A DNA stretch of 32,472 nt from an uncultured Gemmatimonadota bacterium. GTDB taxonomy: Bacteria > Gemmatimonadota > Gemmatimonadetes > Longimicrobiales > Longimicrobiaceae. The notes beneath the pieces were generated by a model. It was not told the DNA's origin. It did no database searches and saw nothing but the letters and a program-made list of their open reading frames with translations. Location: the NCBI GenBank assembly GCA_902805735.1, contig CADCTW010000232.1:1-32472 (forward strand), read 5' to 3'. Shown piece by piece: positions 31,845 through 32,472 of this stretch. The position numbers and the translations under genes were made by a program. Numbering within the stretch: the stretch's first letter is position 1; every line of letters starts with the position of its first letter.

Positions 31845-32472
31845 TTACGCCCCCGCCAGCTTCAGCATCTGCGGCGTGATGTCGTTCGGCTCGATCTTGA
31901 GGGCGATCACCGAGAGCCGGTCCGTGTTGCCGCGGGCCGTCTCCAGGGCGTCCTCCAGCTCGGCCATGGTGTGCACGGTGGCGCCCCAGCCGCCCCGGAA
32001 CACTTCGGGAAGGCGCGCGTAGTCCCACCCGTACAGCAGGTTGAACGCCTCGGGGGCGGCGCCCTTGGTGAAGAACTCCACGTTCACGAAGGCCTGCTCG
32101 ATCCCGTACAGCTGGTTGTCGAAGATGAACATCACCGTGCCGTGGCCCGCGCGCACCACGTCGGAGAGCGTCTGGCACACCATCTGGAAGCCGCCGTCGC
32201 CCGTGAACACCACGGGGCGGCGCGCGTCCGCGAAGCCCGCTCCCAGGCAGGCGCCGGTGGTGTAGCCGATGGAGTTCCACGCCGCCTGCGCGATGAAGCC
32301 GTCACGGCGGTTCACCGGCAGCTCCGCGGCGGAGTAGAGCGCGATGGTGGTGTCGGCCATCAGCACCATGGAGTCGTCCACCCACGACTGCATGCGCTGG
32401 AAGAAGGCGTCGTAGGTGACCCGCGCCGGCGCGTCCGGCGCGGCGGCGGCCAGCAGCGCCCGCTCCGGCGCG
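31845..32472 (-). CDS. Thiamine-diphosphate 2-oxoacid decarboxylase (3' part)
   Basis: The C-terminal 208 residues of a TPP enzyme of the pyruvate/indolepyruvate decarboxylase group. The gene runs off the right edge in frame. Visible are the TPP/Mg motif GDGGFQMVCQTL followed by FDNQLYGIEQAFVN (the GDG...N pattern), plus DTTIALYSAAELPV and FIAQAAWNSIGYTTGACLGAG upstream, and the closing helix. Substrate (pyruvate, indolepyruvate, phenylpyruvate or a branched-chain oxoacid) cannot be decided from this part. It is convergent with tesB, with repeat copy 7 between them. Confidence 0.85.
   Translation of the reverse strand, partial: APERALLAAAAPDAPARVTYDAFFQRMQSWVDDSMVLMADTTIALYSAAELPVNRRDGFIAQAAWNSIGYTTGACLGAGFADARRPVVFTGDGGFQMVCQTLSDVVRAGHGTVMFIFDNQLYGIEQAFVNVEFFTKGAAPEAFNLLYGWDYARLPEVFRGGWGATVHTMAELEDALETARGNTDRLSVIALKIEPNDITPQMLKLAGA

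Overview
This is a GC-rich bacterial chromosomal window with dense gene packing, many ATGA or GTGA stop/start overlaps, and long spurious antisense frames typical of high GC. No rRNA, tRNA or CRISPR array was found. The gene set fits a Gemmatimonadota (Longimicrobium-like) aerobe: a caa3-type oxidase with a fused cytochrome c domain, a giant BTAD/TolB-like/TPR regulator, TPR-CHAT with a sigma factor, and many short palindromic repeats. The taxonomic assignment is an inference from gene content and style, not a search result.

Layout. (1) 1-4848 (+): caa3 cytochrome c oxidase operon: coxB (3' part), coxA, coxC, subunit IV, then ctaG after a 248-bp nested inverted-repeat element. (2) 4916-9601 (-): a DUF429 protein, an alpha/beta-hydrolase lipoprotein, an unidentified 170-aa protein, an M24 Xaa-Pro aminopeptidase with a signal peptide, and a small lipoprotein. 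(3) 9809-12733 (-): a DUF255 thioredoxin-domain protein, a 60-aa protein, and a DUF5615/DUF433 toxin-antitoxin-like pair. (4) 12795-17784 (-): a tightly overlapping purine-catabolism operon, YgjV-like membrane protein - allB - alc - uraD - pucM - puuD. It converts urate to 5-hydroxyisourate, OHCU, allantoin, allantoate and then ureidoglycolate plus urea. PuuD carries its own cytochrome c domain, so its electrons could enter the respiratory chain whose terminal oxidase opens the window.

(5) 18056-21604 (-): an envelope cluster (membrane protein, exported beta-rich protein, small cysteine-containing protein, Ig-like lipoprotein), divergent from (6) a membrane-anchored BTAD-TolB-TPR regulator (21756-24251, +). 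(7) 24235-30753: a signalling locus with a sigma-70-family factor, a putative membrane anti-sigma protein whose N-terminal domain lacks zinc-binding cysteines, and, convergent to them, a 1033-aa TPR-CHAT protease-like protein with a downstream protein of unknown family. The combination resembles the protease/sigma output half of type III-E CRISPR (Craspase) loci, without any visible CRISPR parts. (8) 30912-32472: tesB thioesterase and the 3' part of a thiamine-diphosphate 2-oxoacid decarboxylase.

The other theme is repeats. One palindromic family (core CACACAGAGACACAGAGGCACAG) occurs seven times, usually at gene ends. Its copies supply or abut stop codons, add C-terminal tails (UraD, TesB), and in one case appear to encode a complete lipoprotein signal peptide.
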